64,000 bases of DNA, from contig CAKZQS010000019.1 in NCBI GenBank assembly GCA_937141935.1, positions 1 to 64,000 on the forward strand, written 5' to 3'. This document shows, piece after piece, positions 32,492 through 43,388 of the stretch. The first letter of the stretch is position 1. The number at the start of each line of letters is the position of its first letter. The position numbers and the translations under genes were made by a program. The stretch comes from an uncultured Ectothiorhodospiraceae bacterium (lineage in GTDB: Bacteria; Pseudomonadota; Gammaproteobacteria; Nevskiales; Oceanococcaceae). The notes below the pieces were generated by a model that made no database searches, had not been told where the DNA came from, and worked only from the letters and a program-made list of their open reading frames with translations.

Positions 32492-34417
32492 CTAGGCGGC
32501 CGTACGCAGCGACTCCGGCGTCGTCTGGGCCAACGGTTGGCCCACGCGCAGCAGCCGGCCCATGGCCTGCTGGCCCAATGCTGGCGCGAAGTCCTTGCCC
32601 GTCCAGGCCCGCTGGCCGGCGATCCAGACGCCACTGACCACGCCATCGGAGCGGTTGACCATCTGTTCGTGCGCGAAGGCCTCGCGGTAGGCGAGCTGGG
32701 TGTGCGCCTCGCTGTCGTAGCGGCGTAGCGCCTGCGGGTCCAGCAGCAGCAGGTCGGCCGGCGCGCCAACGCTGAGTCGGCCTACGTCCAGGCCAAAGAA
32801 CTCCGCCGGCGCCAGCGTCAGCCGGCGCACATGCCGGGCCACCGCGGCGAAGCCCTGCTCCTGCGCCAGGCGCAGGCCACGCAGGTTGCCATCGTAAAAG
32901 GCCATATTGGTCAGGTGCGCGCCGGAGTCGTTGAAGCCCGGCAGGATCTGCTCTTCGAAGAGCAGCTTGCGCAGCACTTCCGGCCGGTCGTTGGCAGCCA
33001 GCACATACCAGCGCAGATCGGTGTCATACGCCTCCAGCAGCGCCAGGAAGAAGTCGCAATCGTCGGCGATGTCGCGGCCCAGGGGCTCGAAGGCCTGCGC
33101 GTCCTCGGCCGCGACCGTCCCGCCGCCAACCCAGGCCCGGTAGCGGGTGTAGATCTCCGCCAGGCTGTGGTCGCGCCATTGCGGCTGCGGGCGGTCGGTC
33201 ATCACCATGTCGGCCAGGTCGCGGCGCAGGGTGTCGTCCATCAGCCCCAGCGCACGCTTCAGCCGCGCCAGGCTCAGACCGCGCTTGTCGCCATACCAGC
33301 AGGCGCGGAAGCGGGCGCGGAAGCCCTCGTCGCGCAACAGCGCGCGGCGGGCCTCACGGTCTTCCAGGTCCGGCTCGTTCAGCTCGCGCAGGGCCGGGGT
33401 TTCCTCGGCCAGCGGCGTGAGAATGCCGTCGGCATAGACCTTGAACGGCGCCGCCAGCGCCTGCAGGCGGAACATGCCGCGCAACAGTGCCGAATTGAGC
33501 AGCCGCGTGAGCACCACGGCCATGCGGCCAATCGAGCGATTCGACACCACATCCAGTGCGGCCACCGCCGTCACCTTCAGCGGCCGACCGAAGAGCCGGC
33601 CGGAGGTCAGCGCGAAGTTGCGCAGCGTTTGCCAGCGGCTGTCCTTGGGCGGTGTGGCCTGCCACACCCGGCCGTAGCGGCGCACGACCCCGGTCAGGCG
33701 CTTGAGCTCGCCGAAGCTGGCGAACTGGGTCGGAATCTTGGTCCGCCGGTGGGGGTCATTGGCCAGGTAATGAAAGGGCAGCGCATCGGTCGAAAAGCCG
33801 GCATAGCCCTGCTGCATGCCCTGCTCGACCAGCGCCTCCATCCGCGCCAGCTCCTCCTCGGTCGGCTCGCGGCTGACCGACTCTTTCAGGCCCATGACCT
33901 CGGCGCGCAGCATCGAATGCGGAATCATCGGCACGACGTTCGGGCCCAGCGGCAGCTGCTCCAGATGGGCGAGGTAGCCGGCGGAGTCGTCCCAGTCGAC
34001 GCGGTCCACGACTTTTTGCAGCACCGATTTGGGCACGTTCTCGACCCGGGCGAAGCAGTCGACGATGGGGTTTTCGCCATTGCGCAACTGGGCGCCATAG
34101 GCGAGGCCCAGCGAGCAGTTGCTCATCACCACCGTCGTGGTGCCGTGACGCACGACCTCCGGCAGCCGCGGGTCGATTTCGACCTCCAGGTCCAGGTGGG
34201 TGTGGATGTCCAGCAGGCCGGGCATCAGCCACTGGCCCTGGGCATCGACGACCTCGGCCGCCTCTCCCTGGCGGTCCAGGCCGGCGCCGACGGCGGCGAT
34301 GCGGCCGTCCTTGACGGCCAGGTCCTGGGTCAGGGGCAGCTCGCCGCTGCCGTCGAACACGACAGCATCACGAATCAGCAGGTCCCACTGCGGCTGCGCA
34401 GTATTTGAAGAGGCCAT
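32492..34417 (-). CDS. D-aminoacylase-like amidohydrolase
   Basis: Metal-dependent amidohydrolase of the N-acyl-D-amino-acid deacylase group. From ATG 34417 it has 641 residues, longer than the roughly 480-550 of typical members. The N-terminal small beta domain contains LLIRDAVVFDGSG, the HxH metal motif is GLLDIHTHLDLE, and the C-terminal NDSGAHLTNMAF resembles the family SDAGAH motif. FGLDVGRLSVGAPADLLLLD closes the beta sandwich. It ends three bases from the converging dehydrogenase stop. Twenty-one upstream in-frame codons are possible. No Shine-Dalgarno is clear. The true substrate is unknown. Confidence 0.8.
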   Translation of the reverse strand: MASSNTAQPQWDLLIRDAVVFDGSGELPLTQDLAVKDGRIAAVGAGLDRQGEAAEVVDAQGQWLMPGLLDIHTHLDLEVEIDPRLPEVVRHGTTTVVMSNCSLGLAYGAQLRNGENPIVDCFARVENVPKSVLQKVVDRVDWDDSAGYLAHLEQLPLGPNVVPMIPHSMLRAEVMGLKESVSREPTEEELARMEALVEQGMQQGYAGFSTDALPFHYLANDPHRRTKIPTQFASFGELKRLTGVVRRYGRVWQATPPKDSRWQTLRNFALTSGRLFGRPLKVTAVAALDVVSNRSIGRMAVVLTRLLNSALLRGMFRLQALAAPFKVYADGILTPLAEETPALRELNEPDLEDREARRALLRDEGFRARFRACWYGDKRGLSLARLKRALGLMDDTLRRDLADMVMTDRPQPQWRDHSLAEIYTRYRAWVGGGTVAAEDAQAFEPLGRDIADDCDFFLALLEAYDTDLRWYVLAANDRPEVLRKLLFEEQILPGFNDSGAHLTNMAFYDGNLRGLRLAQEQGFAAVARHVRRLTLAPAEFFGLDVGRLSVGAPADLLLLDPQALRRYDSEAHTQLAYREAFAHEQMVNRSDGVVSGVWIAGQRAWTGKDFAPALGQQAMGRLLRVGQPLAQTTPESLRTAA

Positions 34418-34551
34418 GTTGTTGGGGAGACAGTACGTGCCGGCAATGTACGTGCCCGCGGCCCCTGCTGTCTGTCGCAAATGTTGTGGAACGCGGCCTA
34501 CGCCCGTTCACATCCGCCCTCTGGGCCGCCCCGGCCCGGCGCGGGCCGAGG

Positions 34552-35964
34552 CTAGCGCTTGCGCCGGTCGTGGCGAATGATGCGCTGGCGCTTGCGGTAC
34601 TGGCGCTCGCTCAGGGGGTTGGGCTTGTCCTTGTAGGGATTGTCGCTGGCCCGGAACTCGAGTTCGATCGGCGTGCCCCAGAGGTCAAAAGCCTCGCGGA
34701 AACCGTTATTGAGGTAGCGCTGGTAATTGTCCGCCACGCGCGCCGTGCCGCTGCCGTGGATGACGATGCGCGGCGGGTTCTTGCCGCCCTGGTGCGCATA
34801 GCGCAGCTTGGGCCGGCGCCCGCCCTGGCTGGGGGGCGCGTGGCGACGCACCAGCTCTTCCAGGACGCGGGTCAGCGCCGGCGTTGGCAGGTCGACAAAG
34901 GCGACTTCGGCGGCCCGCGCGACCTTGGCCATCAGCTCACCCAGACCCGAGCCGTGCAGGCCGGACATGCGCTGCACCGCGGCGTACTGGCAAAAACTCA
35001 GCTTGCGCTCGACCTCGCTCTCAAAGCGCCCACGGGCCTCGGCCGAGAGCCCATCCCACTTGTTCAGGCCCAGCACCAGCGCCTTACCGGCGGCGGCGAC
35101 CTCCGCCAGGATGCGCGCGTCCTGCGCGGCCACCTCGGCACGCGCATCGAGCAGCGTGATGACCACATGCGCCGACTCGACGGCCTGCAGGGTCTTGATG
35201 GCCGAAAACTTCTCCACCCGCTCGTGGATGCGGCCGCGGCGGCGCAGGCCGGCGGTGTCGATCAGCCGGTAATGCCGACCCTCCCACTCCAGCGGCACCT
35301 CGATCGAATCGCGGGTGGTGCCGGGCACGTCCGAGGCGATGGCCCGCTCCTCGCGCAACAGGCGGTTAAACAGCGTCGACTTGCCGGCGTTGGGCCGGCC
35401 CACGATGGCGACCCGGATGGCGTCCTCGGCGCTGCCCTCGGGGGCGACGTCGGGGGTCTCCTGCAGCGTCGGCGGCAGGTGCTCCAGGATCGCGCCGCGC
35501 AGCTTTTCCAGGCCCTGCCGGTGCGCGGCGGCCACGCATACCGGGCCGGCGAAGCCCAGCGCGTAAAACTCGGCGGCGGCGGTCGCCGCGTCGAGCCCTT
35601 CGGATTTGTTGACGACGATCAGCGTGGGCCGGTTACGTGCGCGCAGCGCGTCGACCACGGGTGCATCCGCCGCGGTCAGCCCGCTGCGGGCATCCACGAC
35701 AAACAGCGCCAGTGCCGCCTCCTCGAGCGCCAGCAGGCTCTGGCGAACGATGGCGTCCTCCATGCCCTCGGCCTCATCGACGATGCCGCCGGTGTCCACC
35801 AGCACGACCTGGCGCTCGCCCACGCGGGCGATGCCATAGCGGCGATCGCGGGTCAGCCCCGGCTCATCGGCCACCAGCGCATCCCGGCTGCGCGTGAGCT
35901 GGTTAAACAGCGTGCTCTTGCCGACATTGGGCCGGCCGAGCAAGGCGACAACGGGGGCCGTCAT
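34552..35964 (-). CDS. der: Ribosome-assembly GTPase Der (EngA)
   Basis: Essential double-GTPase that acts in 50S subunit maturation. From ATG 35964 (MTAPVVALLGRPNVGKST) it has 470 residues. G domain 1 has GRPNVGKST, DTGGI and NKSEGLD, where glutamate replaces the usual aspartate of NKxD. G domain 2 has GRPNAGKST, DTAGLR and NKWD. A KH-like C-terminal domain (HQGGKNPPRIVIHG) and a basic tail follow. It lies seven bases after bamB, as in other gammaproteobacteria. Confidence 0.97.
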   Translation of the reverse strand: MTAPVVALLGRPNVGKSTLFNQLTRSRDALVADEPGLTRDRRYGIARVGERQVVLVDTGGIVDEAEGMEDAIVRQSLLALEEAALALFVVDARSGLTAADAPVVDALRARNRPTLIVVNKSEGLDAATAAAEFYALGFAGPVCVAAAHRQGLEKLRGAILEHLPPTLQETPDVAPEGSAEDAIRVAIVGRPNAGKSTLFNRLLREERAIASDVPGTTRDSIEVPLEWEGRHYRLIDTAGLRRRGRIHERVEKFSAIKTLQAVESAHVVITLLDARAEVAAQDARILAEVAAAGKALVLGLNKWDGLSAEARGRFESEVERKLSFCQYAAVQRMSGLHGSGLGELMAKVARAAEVAFVDLPTPALTRVLEELVRRHAPPSQGGRRPKLRYAHQGGKNPPRIVIHGSGTARVADNYQRYLNNGFREAFDLWGTPIELEFRASDNPYKDKPNPLSERQYRKRQRIIRHDRRKR

Positions 35965-35971
35965 GGCCGCC

Positions 35972-37114
35972 CTATTCGGCCGTGGCCTGTGGCTCGACGA
36001 CGAAGCGCTGCAGGCGCCCGTCGCGCGCCAGCGCCAGGAGGCCCTCGCCATCGGGGGCCGGGCCCACCCATTGCAGCGGCGCACGGCCCAGACGGGCGCG
36101 ACCGATGATGCGGCCATCGGCCGTCGACAGCACGTGGGCATAGCCCTCGCTGTCGCCAAGCACCACATTGCCGCGGTAGGCCGCTGGCGCCGTCAGCCGG
36201 CGATAACCCAGCTGTTCCTGCGCCCATTGCGCGGCGCCACTGGAGGGCTCCAGGCAATGCACCGCGTCCTGCGCGTCCACGACATAGAGGCAGTTCTCGT
36301 CGATGGCCGGCTGCACATAGCCGCCCAGCCCGCGCTCCCACAGCGGCAGGCCCGAATCGCGGCGCAGCACCTTGGTGCTGCCGGCACTGCTGCTCGCCAC
36401 CACGACCGGGCCGGCCAGCAGCAGGTCGGCATCCACGTCCACCAGGCGCTCCACCTCGGAGCGACCGCTGGGCTCGGCGATGCTCTGCTCCCAGGCCAGC
36501 GCGCCATCATTGATGGCCAGGGCCTTGACGCGACCGGTGGCGGTGCCCACCAGCACCACGTCATCCAGCAACGCCAGCGCGGCGTTGCCGCGCCAGGTCA
36601 GCGGCGGCACCGTCAGCGGCACCACCCAGCGGGTACGGCCGTCGGCCGGGTCCAGAGCATGCACGCGGCCGTCTTCGGTCTTGACGACCAGGAGGCGCTC
36701 ATCGCCGGCCGGCAGCGTGCCGATCTCCGAGGACAGCAGCCGCTGCCAGCGCGGCTCGCCATCGGTGGCGGCAAAGGCCGCCAGCGTGCCGTCCCGGCCG
36801 CCGACGATCAGCTGGCCATCGACCAGGGCCGGGCCCGCGCCCAGACGCTGCTCGGTCTCGCGCTCCCACAGCAGCGCGCCGTCCGCATCGCGCGCCTGCA
36901 GGCGGCCCTGCGCATCGGCGGTGAAGACGCGGCCGGCGGCAATCAGCGGGCGCAGCGCGGTGCTGCCGGCCAGGCTGCCGACGTCGGCCTTCCAGCCGGG
37001 CTCAACGCGCACCTGCGCGTCGGCGATCTTCTTCAGCGGGGCCGGCTCGAAACGCGGCTTGCTGGCGCAACCCGCGAGCAGCAACAAACCGAGCGCCAGC
37101 AGCAGCGGCCGCAT
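35972..37114 (-). CDS. bamB: Outer-membrane assembly lipoprotein BamB
   Basis: Lipoprotein of the BAM complex that helps insert beta-barrel proteins. From ATG 37114 it has 380 residues. The lipobox is LLLAGC with the lipidated cysteine at residue 16. An eight-bladed propeller follows, with PQQ-type repeats such as GALLWERE, GEPRWQRLL, GRTRWVVPL and GLPLWERGL. It overlaps the yfgM stop by one base and precedes der, the conserved order. The longer open frame upstream is antisense noise. Confidence 0.95.
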   Translation of the reverse strand: MRPLLLALGLLLLAGCASKPRFEPAPLKKIADAQVRVEPGWKADVGSLAGSTALRPLIAAGRVFTADAQGRLQARDADGALLWERETEQRLGAGPALVDGQLIVGGRDGTLAAFAATDGEPRWQRLLSSEIGTLPAGDERLLVVKTEDGRVHALDPADGRTRWVVPLTVPPLTWRGNAALALLDDVVLVGTATGRVKALAINDGALAWEQSIAEPSGRSEVERLVDVDADLLLAGPVVVASSSAGSTKVLRRDSGLPLWERGLGGYVQPAIDENCLYVVDAQDAVHCLEPSSGAAQWAQEQLGYRRLTAPAAYRGNVVLGDSEGYAHVLSTADGRIIGRARLGRAPLQWVGPAPDGEGLLALARDGRLQRFVVEPQATAE

Positions 37115-37749
37115 CAGGAGGCCTCGGTGCCGAAGCGATCCAGTTTGCGCCGGATCTGCGCCGCGCGCGGGCCATCGGCAGCCGCCTCGGCGGCCGCCTC
37201 CCAGTCGCTGCGGGCCGCTTCGCGGTCGCCCTGCGCCCAGGCGATGTCGCCGGCGAGTTCGCGCGCCTGGGCCTCGAAGGCCGCCGGCAGCGAGGCCTGC
37301 AGCGTGGCCCGGGCCGCATCGGGCTGCTCCGCAGCCCATTGCGCGCGCGCCAAGCGCAGGCGCAGCAAGCCACGCAGCTCGCCATCGGGGCCGCTGTCCA
37401 GGGCCTGCTGCAGCGCTTCGACCGCGGCCGGCCAGTCTTCGGCCTGCGCGGCCTGGGCGGCCAGCGCGCTGTAGCCGTGCACCAGGTACACGCTGCCCGG
37501 GTGGGCCTGCTCCAACTCGCGCATCGCGGCCTGGGCCGCCTCCGCGTCCTCGCCCTGTGCGGCACGCTCGACAGCCGTGTAGCTCTGCGAGGCCGCCATG
37601 GCCGACTCGCCGCGCGAGTCCTGCCATTGCTCCCAGCCCACCAGCGCACCGATGCCCAGCACCAGCCCGCCAACCAAGGCCAGGCGGTTCTCGCGCCACC
37701 ACTTCTGCAGTTCTTCGACCTGCTCCTGATCCGTCTTTTCCAGTTCCAC
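37114..37749 (-). CDS. yfgM: YfgM-family periplasmic chaperone (ancillary SecYEG factor)
   Basis: Inner-membrane protein with a periplasmic TPR domain that associates with SecYEG and periplasmic chaperones in E. coli. It has 211 residues: a charged cytosolic N-terminus (EKTDQEQVEELQKWWREN), one TM helix near residues 24-42 (LALVGGLVLGIGALVGW) and TPR-like helices. The start is GTG at 37749 with AGAGGA ten bases upstream. It sits between hisS and bamB as expected. Confidence 0.9.
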   Translation of the reverse strand: MELEKTDQEQVEELQKWWRENRLALVGGLVLGIGALVGWEQWQDSRGESAMAASQSYTAVERAAQGEDAEAAQAAMRELEQAHPGSVYLVHGYSALAAQAAQAEDWPAAVEALQQALDSGPDGELRGLLRLRLARAQWAAEQPDAARATLQASLPAAFEAQARELAGDIAWAQGDREAARSDWEAAAEAAADGPRAAQIRRKLDRFGTEAS

Positions 37750-37764
37750 CGCGGTGTCTTCCTC

Positions 37765-39015
37765 TTAGGATGGGGTCGCCGCGCCCGCGGGGCACAGCGC
37801 CTGTAGGTGTTCGCTCAATGCCGCGGGCGCCTGGGCGTCCAGCAGCGTGAAATCGGCATGCTCGTCCTTGCTGACGATGCGCGCGCGCGCCGTGGCCGCG
37901 CGCTTGATCTGGCCCTTGAGGCGGCCATCTCCGCCGTCGACAAGGACCTGCCAGCCCGCTTGCCGCAAGGTTTGCGCCAGGCGCAGCGCCTGCAGCCGGC
38001 CCTGCCCGCCCTCGTGGCAGACGTAGACATCGACCGGGGCCGCCTGCGGCACGCAGTCCAGCGCCTGCTGCAGCAGCAGCACGCGCTCGCAGCCCATCGC
38101 AAAGCCGCAGGCCGGCACCGGGCCGCCGCCCAGTTGCTCGACCAGGCCATCATAGCGGCCGCCCGCCAGCACGGTGCCCTGCGCGCCCAGCTGCTGCGTG
38201 GTCCACTCGAAGACGCAGTGGTTGTAATAGTCCAGGCCGCGCACCAGACGCGGGTTCTCGACCCAGGCGATGTCCAGCGCTGCCAGCCCCTCGAGCACCG
38301 CGGCGTAGTGCGCACGCGATTCCTCATCCAGGCTGTCGGCCAGACGGGGCGCGTCGGCCAGGGCCGCCTGGGTCTGCGGGTTTTTCGAGTCGAGCACGCG
38401 CAGCGGATTGCGCTCGATGCGCTGGCGGCTGTCCTCGTCCAGCGCATCCGCATGCGCGCGCAGCCACTGCTGCAACTGGTCCCGGTAGGCGGCGCGCGCC
38501 GTGGCGCTGCCCAGCGTGTTGATCTCCAGCGTCACGGCCCCCAACACGCCGGCGGCCTGCAGCAGGTCGCGGGCGATGGCGATGACCTCGATGTCCGCCA
38601 GCGCGCCGGCGGTGCCGAAATTCTCTACGCCGACCTGGTGGAATTGCCGGTAGCGCCCGGCCTGCGGCCGCTCGTGGCGGAACATCGGGCCGGTGTACCA
38701 GAGCCGGCTTTGCGCGTTGCGCAGCAGGCCGCCGTCGATGCCCAGGCGCACCGCGCTCGCGGTGCCCTCCGGGCGCAGGCTCATCGCGTTCTTGTCGCGG
38801 TCGACGAAGGAGAACATCTCCTTCTCGACGATGTCCGTGGCCTCGCCCACACTGCGGGCGAAGAGCTCGGTCGCCTCCAGCACCGGCATGCGCACCTGGG
38901 CGTAGCCATAGCGCAGCAGCACCTGTTGCACGGCGGCCTCCAGCGCCAGCCAGGCCGGCGTGTCGGCGGGGCCGATATCGGGGAAGCCGCGCAGCGCGCG
39001 TACGCGGCCGCTCAT
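37765..39015 (-). CDS. hisS: Histidyl-tRNA synthetase
   Basis: Charges tRNA-His. A class II synthetase of 416 residues. Motif 1 lies near the N-terminus, motif 2 is [20 protein letters not shown], the histidine-specific loops are [15 protein letters not shown] and [14 protein letters not shown], and motif 3 is [12 protein letters not shown]. The C-terminal anticodon-binding domain follows. Its ATG overlaps the ispG stop by four bases. Fifteen bases separate it from yfgM. Confidence 0.97.
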   Translation of the reverse strand: MSGRVRALRGFPDIGPADTPAWLALEAAVQQVLLRYGYAQVRMPVLEATELFARSVGEATDIVEKEMFSFVDRDKNAMSLRPEGTASAVRLGIDGGLLRNAQSRLWYTGPMFRHERPQAGRYRQFHQVGVENFGTAGALADIEVIAIARDLLQAAGVLGAVTLEINTLGSATARAAYRDQLQQWLRAHADALDEDSRQRIERNPLRVLDSKNPQTQAALADAPRLADSLDEESRAHYAAVLEGLAALDIAWVENPRLVRGLDYYNHCVFEWTTQQLGAQGTVLAGGRYDGLVEQLGGGPVPACGFAMGCERVLLLQQALDCVPQAAPVDVYVCHEGGQGRLQALRLAQTLRQAGWQVLVDGGDGRLKGQIKRAATARARIVSKDEHADFTLLDAQAPAALSEHLQALCPAGAATPS

Positions 39016-40109
39016 GAGTGATCCCCACAGCCGCGGCGGCGGCCGATCTCGCGGCGCACCAGCTCGTCCAGGCCAATGACCAGGTCGTCGTTCTTCAGCT
39101 TGCCGCTGATCTGGCCATTCTCGAACACCGTGTTCGGGTAACCGCCGGTCACGCCAATGTCGGCCTCGCGCGCCTCGCCCGGGCCGTTGACCACGCAGCC
39201 GATCACGGCCACATCGAGCGGCTCGTCGATGTCCTCGAAGCGCTGTTCCAGGGCGTTGACGGTCTTGATCACGTCGAAGTTCTGCCGCGAGCAGCTCGGA
39301 CAGGCGATCAGGTTGATGCCGCGGCTGCGCAGATGCAGGCTTTTGAGGATGTCCCAGCCGACCTTGATCTCCTCGACCGGGTCCGCCGCCAGGGACACGC
39401 GCAGCGTGTCGCCAATGCCCTCGGCCAGCAGCATGCCCAGGCCGATGGCCGACTTGACGGCCCCGGCGCGCTGGCCGCCGGCCTCGGTAATGCCCAGGTG
39501 CAGCGGCTGCTCGATCTGGCTGGCCAGCAGCCGGTAGGCCGCGACCGTCATGAAGACCTCGGAGGCCTTCAGGCTGATCTTGAAATCCGGGAAGTTGTGG
39601 CGGTCCAGAATGTCGATATGGCGGAAGGCCGACTCCACCAGCGCCTCGGCCGTGGGCTCACCGTACTTTTGCTGCAGGTCGCCTTCCAGCGAGCCGGCGT
39701 TGACGCCAACGCGAATCGGGATGCCGTGGTGGCGCGCGCAGGCGATGACCTCGGCCACCTTCTTCTCCGAGCCGATGTTGCCCGGGTTGATGCGCAGGCA
39801 GTCGGCGCCCGCCTCGGCCGCGGCCAGGCCCACGCGGTAATTGAAATGAATGTCCGCGATCAGCGGCAGCGACACGGCCTTGCGGATGTCGGCAAAGGCG
39901 GTCGCGGCATCCATCGTCGGCACGGACACACGCACCAGGTCGGCGCCGGCCTTCTGCAGTGCCTCGATCTGCGCCACCGTCGCCGCGACGTCGCAGGTCT
40001 CGGTGTTGGTCATGCTCTGCACGCTGATCGGGGCGTCGCCGCCGATGGCGACGGAGCCCACATGGATCTGGCGCGATACGCGGCGGGTGATGCGGTGGGT
40101 GGACTTCAT
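39012..40109 (-). CDS. ispG: 4-hydroxy-3-methylbut-2-enyl diphosphate synthase
   Basis: [4Fe-4S] enzyme of the MEP isoprenoid pathway that reductively opens the cyclodiphosphate. It has 365 residues of the two-domain bacterial type. The cluster cysteines are in IACPSCSRQ and, further on, [12 protein letters not shown]. The TIM-barrel N-terminus starts [18 protein letters not shown]. It overlaps rodZ (stop) and hisS (start) by four bases each. It depends on the Fe-S machinery encoded nearby. Confidence 0.97.
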   Translation of the reverse strand: MKSTHRITRRVSRQIHVGSVAIGGDAPISVQSMTNTETCDVAATVAQIEALQKAGADLVRVSVPTMDAATAFADIRKAVSLPLIADIHFNYRVGLAAAEAGADCLRINPGNIGSEKKVAEVIACARHHGIPIRVGVNAGSLEGDLQQKYGEPTAEALVESAFRHIDILDRHNFPDFKISLKASEVFMTVAAYRLLASQIEQPLHLGITEAGGQRAGAVKSAIGLGMLLAEGIGDTLRVSLAADPVEEIKVGWDILKSLHLRSRGINLIACPSCSRQNFDVIKTVNALEQRFEDIDEPLDVAVIGCVVNGPGEAREADIGVTGGYPNTVFENGQISGKLKNDDLVIGLDELVRREIGRRRGCGDHS

Positions 40110-41005
40110 GGGGGCAGCAGCCGGCCGTCTTCGGTCAGCGTTCCACGGGCGCGTGCCTTGCTGTCGATGGCCTCGCCCAGGGCGAGCAAACGCCCGCCCA
40201 GGCGCACTTCCAGCGTATGCGCGCGGCCCAGGTTGATGCGATAGGGCGGCTCGCCGGCCAGGCGCAGCGTCTCGCCCGGCTGGGCGACGCGGTAGGCCAG
40301 CCGCTCGGCGGTGGCGTCATCCACTTCGATCCAGGCCGGCACCTCGCCCACGCGGATCTCAAGCAGGTTGGGCGCAACTGCCCCGCCGGCCGGCTCCGGC
40401 CCCTCGTCGGCCGGCGACGGTGCCGCCCCGCTGGCCTCATCCGCCTGCGGCGCCGACAGGTCGACCGTGGTGGGCTTACGCGCCGCGCTGATGTTCGGCA
40501 AGGCCGTGGGCGCCGGCGTCGCCGTGGGCGGCGGGCTGGGCTCCCAGTCCACCGGGTCGACGGTTAGGCTGGGCAGCGTGCGCGGCAGCGTGGGTTCGCT
40601 GTCGTCGCTGCGGCGGTCCAGCAGCCCCACGGCAATGATCAGCAGCGCGGCGCCACCGACCACCCAGGGCAGGAAGCGCTGCCAGCTGCCACGGGCCGCG
40701 TAGGGGATGCTGGGCCGCTGGTGCACGGTGGGCACCGGCGACGGCAGGTCGTTGATGCGCTCGTAGGCGGCGAGCACCGGCGCCGCATCACAGCCGACAA
40801 CCTTGGCGTAGCGGCGATAATAGCCGCGGGCGTAGACCGGCAGGCCCAGCTCGGCGTAGGCGTCCTGCTCCAGCGCGCGCGCCAGCGTCAGCGTCAGGTT
40901 GGCCTGGCGTGCCGCGTCCTCCAGCCCCAGGCCGGACTCGCGCCGCGCCATGCGCAGCAGCAACCCGGGGGTGGCGGTCTCGGCCGTGTCCTCGGCGGCG
41001 CTCAT
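40106..41005 (-). CDS. rodZ: Cytoskeletal membrane protein RodZ
   Basis: Links the MreB cytoskeleton to the elongasome and cell-shape control. It has 299 residues: a cytoplasmic helix-turn-helix domain (about 13-85, with the RodZ signature [19 protein letters not shown]), a TM helix near 112-130 ([19 protein letters not shown]), a Pro/Thr/Ala-rich periplasmic linker and a C-terminal beta domain ([13 protein letters not shown]). It overlaps the pilF stop and the ispG start. Confidence 0.93.
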   Translation of the reverse strand: MSAAEDTAETATPGLLLRMARRESGLGLEDAARQANLTLTLARALEQDAYAELGLPVYARGYYRRYAKVVGCDAAPVLAAYERINDLPSPVPTVHQRPSIPYAARGSWQRFLPWVVGGAALLIIAVGLLDRRSDDSEPTLPRTLPSLTVDPVDWEPSPPPTATPAPTALPNISAARKPTTVDLSAPQADEASGAAPSPADEGPEPAGGAVAPNLLEIRVGEVPAWIEVDDATAERLAYRVAQPGETLRLAGEPPYRINLGRAHTLEVRLGGRLLALGEAIDSKARARGTLTEDGRLLPP

Positions 41006-41772
41006 GAGCGCGGCGCCTCGGGCGCGCGTAATTTTTGGCTGCTGCCAGGCTTGAGCCGCTCCAGCAGGCGCAGATAGGCCGCCTCGGCGGCGTCGTCATC
41101 CAGAGCACGGGCGATGCGCAGGCCCAGCAGCGCGCTGCTGGAGGTGGCCGGGGCCACGCCCTCGTAGCGGCGCAGGAAGGCCTGGGCGCGCAGCCAGTCC
41201 TGTTGCTCGGCCGCCATCGCGGCAATGCCCAGCAGCAGGCGGCCCGATTGCGGCTGCTCGCGCAGGGCTTCCAGCAGCAGTGTTTCGCCGGCCTCACGCT
41301 GGCCGTTGGCCGCCAGGCAGCGGCCCAGCAGCAGCACGGCGTCGGCCTCTTCGCGGCGCAGCGCCGGCGCCAGCACCTCTTGGGCGGCGTCGACCGCGCC
41401 CACCCGGCAATACCAGTCGGCCACGCTGCGCCGCAGCGGCTCGTCGTCGCCGATGTAGCGCGTGGCGCGATCCACGGCCTTGCGGCCCTCGACGGTGCGG
41501 CCCTGGCGGTGGCGGACCAGCCCCTGGCCGAACATCGCGGCGGCGCGGCGCGGATCCAGCTCCAGCGCCCGCGCGAACTTTTCCTCGGCGATCTCCAAAC
41601 GATCCTGCTTCAGGTAGCCAAAGCCCAGCTCGACATAGAGCCGCGCCGCCTCGTCGGGGTCGGGCGTGCCGATGCGCCCGTTGTTGCCACCCGTGCTGAC
41701 ACAGGCCGCGAGCAACAGCAGCAGCGGGAGCAGCAGCAGCGGGCGGCCGGTGGCCATCGCGCCGGCGCTCAT
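41002..41772 (-). CDS. pilF: Type IV pilus biogenesis/stability lipoprotein PilF (PilW)
   Basis: Outer-membrane TPR lipoprotein that helps the PilQ secretin assemble in type IV pilus bacteria. It has 256 residues. The lipobox is LLLLLAAC, with the cysteine at residue 24. TPR repeats follow, with the typical A-x-A-Y-x-x-LG-x-x-YL-x-x-G pattern ([20 protein letters not shown]). It lies between rlmN and rodZ, its usual place. No other pilus genes are in the window. Confidence 0.88.
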   Translation of the reverse strand: MSAGAMATGRPLLLLPLLLLLAACVSTGGNNGRIGTPDPDEAARLYVELGFGYLKQDRLEIAEEKFARALELDPRRAAAMFGQGLVRHRQGRTVEGRKAVDRATRYIGDDEPLRRSVADWYCRVGAVDAAQEVLAPALRREEADAVLLLGRCLAANGQREAGETLLLEALREQPQSGRLLLGIAAMAAEQQDWLRAQAFLRRYEGVAPATSSSALLGLRIARALDDDAAEAAYLRLLERLKPGSSQKLRAPEAPRS

Positions 41773-42863
41773 TGGCGCACCACCGGGATATCCGACAGGC
41801 GGCGCTTCTGCCGGTTCTTGACCTCGCCCACCAACTGGCCGCAGGCCGCGGCGATGTCGTCGCCGCGCGTCTTGCGCACCGTGGTGATGATGCGCTTGTC
41901 CCGCAGGATGCCGGCGAAGCGCTGCGTCACCTCCGGGCGGGAGCGCGTGTAGCGCGTGCCCGGGAAGGGGTTGAAGGGGATCAGGTTGACCTTGGCCGGC
42001 ATCCCGGCCAGCAGCCGCGCCAGGGCGCGGGCCTCGGCCTCGCCGTCATTGACCCCGTCCAGCATCACGTACTCGTAGACGATGTGCATCTGCCGCTCGC
42101 GCTCGGCGGTGTACCGGCGGCAGGCGGCCATCAGCTCGTCCAGCGGGTACTTGCGGTTGATCGGCACGATCACGTCGCGCAGCTCGTCCGTCGGGGCGTG
42201 CAGTGACACGGCCAGCGCGGTGTCCACCTCGCTGCGCAGCCGGTCCATGAAGGGCACCAGGCCCGAGGTGCTGACCGTGACCCGGCGCTTGGACAGCCCA
42301 TAGGCCAAATCATCCAGCAGCAGGCGGATCGCGGTGACGACATTGTCGAAGTTGGCCAGCGGCTCGCCCATGCCCATGAACACGACGTTGCTGATCACAC
42401 GGCCCTCGCGCGGCACGGCGCCCAGCGCCTGCTGAGCGAACCACACCTGGGCGATGATCTCGGCCGAGGTCAGGTTGCGCGAGAAGCCCTGGGTGGCCGT
42501 GGCGCAGAACTGGCAGTCCATCGCGCAGCCGACCTGCGAGCTGATGCACAGCGTGCCGCGGTCGGCCTCGGGGATGAACACCGTTTCCACGGCGTTGCCC
42601 GACTCCAGCCGCAGCACCCACTTGCGCGTGCCGTCGGCGGACAGCTCCTCGGTAATCAGCTCGGGCGTGGCGACCGTGGCCTCGATCTCCAGGCGCGTGC
42701 GCAGCGCCTTCGCCAGATCCGTCATCTGGTCGAAGGCGGCCACATTGCGCTGGTAAATCCAGGGCATGATCTGGCGGGCGCGGAAGGGTTTTTCCCCCCG
42801 CGCCGCAAACCAGTGCTCCAGCCCCCGGCGATCCAGGCCCAGCAGATTGGTCGGAGTCGTCAT
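41769..42863 (-). CDS. rlmN: Dual-specificity 23S rRNA/tRNA adenine-C2 methyltransferase
   Basis: Radical-SAM enzyme methylating A2503 of 23S rRNA and A37 of some tRNAs. From ATG 42863 ([19 protein letters not shown]) it has 364 residues. The cluster motif is [11 protein letters not shown]. The catalytic region includes [16 protein letters not shown] and VSTSGLVP. The C-terminal [13 protein letters not shown] is family specific. The open frame upstream runs antisense into ndk and is dropped. It overlaps the pilF start as ATGA. Confidence 0.97.
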   Translation of the reverse strand: MTTPTNLLGLDRRGLEHWFAARGEKPFRARQIMPWIYQRNVAAFDQMTDLAKALRTRLEIEATVATPELITEELSADGTRKWVLRLESGNAVETVFIPEADRGTLCISSQVGCAMDCQFCATATQGFSRNLTSAEIIAQVWFAQQALGAVPREGRVISNVVFMGMGEPLANFDNVVTAIRLLLDDLAYGLSKRRVTVSTSGLVPFMDRLRSEVDTALAVSLHAPTDELRDVIVPINRKYPLDELMAACRRYTAERERQMHIVYEYVMLDGVNDGEAEARALARLLAGMPAKVNLIPFNPFPGTRYTRSRPEVTQRFAGILRDKRIITTVRKTRGDDIAAACGQLVGEVKNRQKRRLSDIPVVRQ

Positions 42864-42888
42864 TGGCGACGCACGCCCGGCCCGCGCC

Positions 42889-43314
42889 TTAGCGGGGGCA
42901 CAGCTCCGTGGCGGAGAAGAAGTAGGCCACCTCGACGGCCGCCGTCTCCGGCGCGTCGCTGCCGTGCACGGCATTGGCGTCGATCGACTCGGCGAAATCG
43001 GCGCGGATGGTGCCCGGGGCCGCATCCTTGGGGTTGGTAGCGCCCATGATCTCGCGGTTCTTGGCAATGGCGCCCTCGCCCTCGAGCACCTGCACCATGA
43101 CCGGGCCGGAGATCATGAACTCGACGAGATCGTTGAAGAAGGGGCGCTCGCGGTGCACGGCATAGAAGCCTTCGGCCTCGGCACGGCTGAGCTGCTTCAT
43201 CTTCGCGGCCACGACTTTCAGGCCGGCGCTCTCAAAGCGCGTGTAGATCTGGCCAATCACGTTCTTGGCAACGGCGTCGGGCTTGATGATCGAAAGGGTG
43301 CGTTCGGTGGCCAT
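42889..43314 (-). CDS. ndk: Nucleoside diphosphate kinase
   Basis: Transfers gamma-phosphate from ATP to other nucleoside diphosphates. It has 141 residues, standard length. Phospho-accepting H117 lies in [23 protein letters not shown] is the N-terminal signature. It heads the long ndk-to-der run and is separated from the Fe-S genes upstream by a terminator at 43350-43371. Confidence 0.97.
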   Translation of the reverse strand: MATERTLSIIKPDAVAKNVIGQIYTRFESAGLKVVAAKMKQLSRAEAEGFYAVHRERPFFNDLVEFMISGPVMVQVLEGEGAIAKNREIMGATNPKDAAPGTIRADFAESIDANAVHGSDAPETAAVEVAYFFSATELCPR

Positions 43315-43349
43315 GATTCAGCGTATCCAGTGTTTGGGGGGTAAGCAGC

Positions 43350-43371
43350 AAAAAAGCGGCCCGGTGGCCGC
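43350..43371 (-). terminator. Rho-independent terminator between the Fe-S operon and ndk
   Basis: On the minus strand a 6-bp GC stem (GCGGCC/GGCCGC) with a 4-base loop is followed by six Ts, 18 bases after the A-type carrier stop. It should insulate ndk from the cysE-led operon. Confidence 0.8.
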
Positions 43372-43388
43372 CTGCGTAACCACCCATT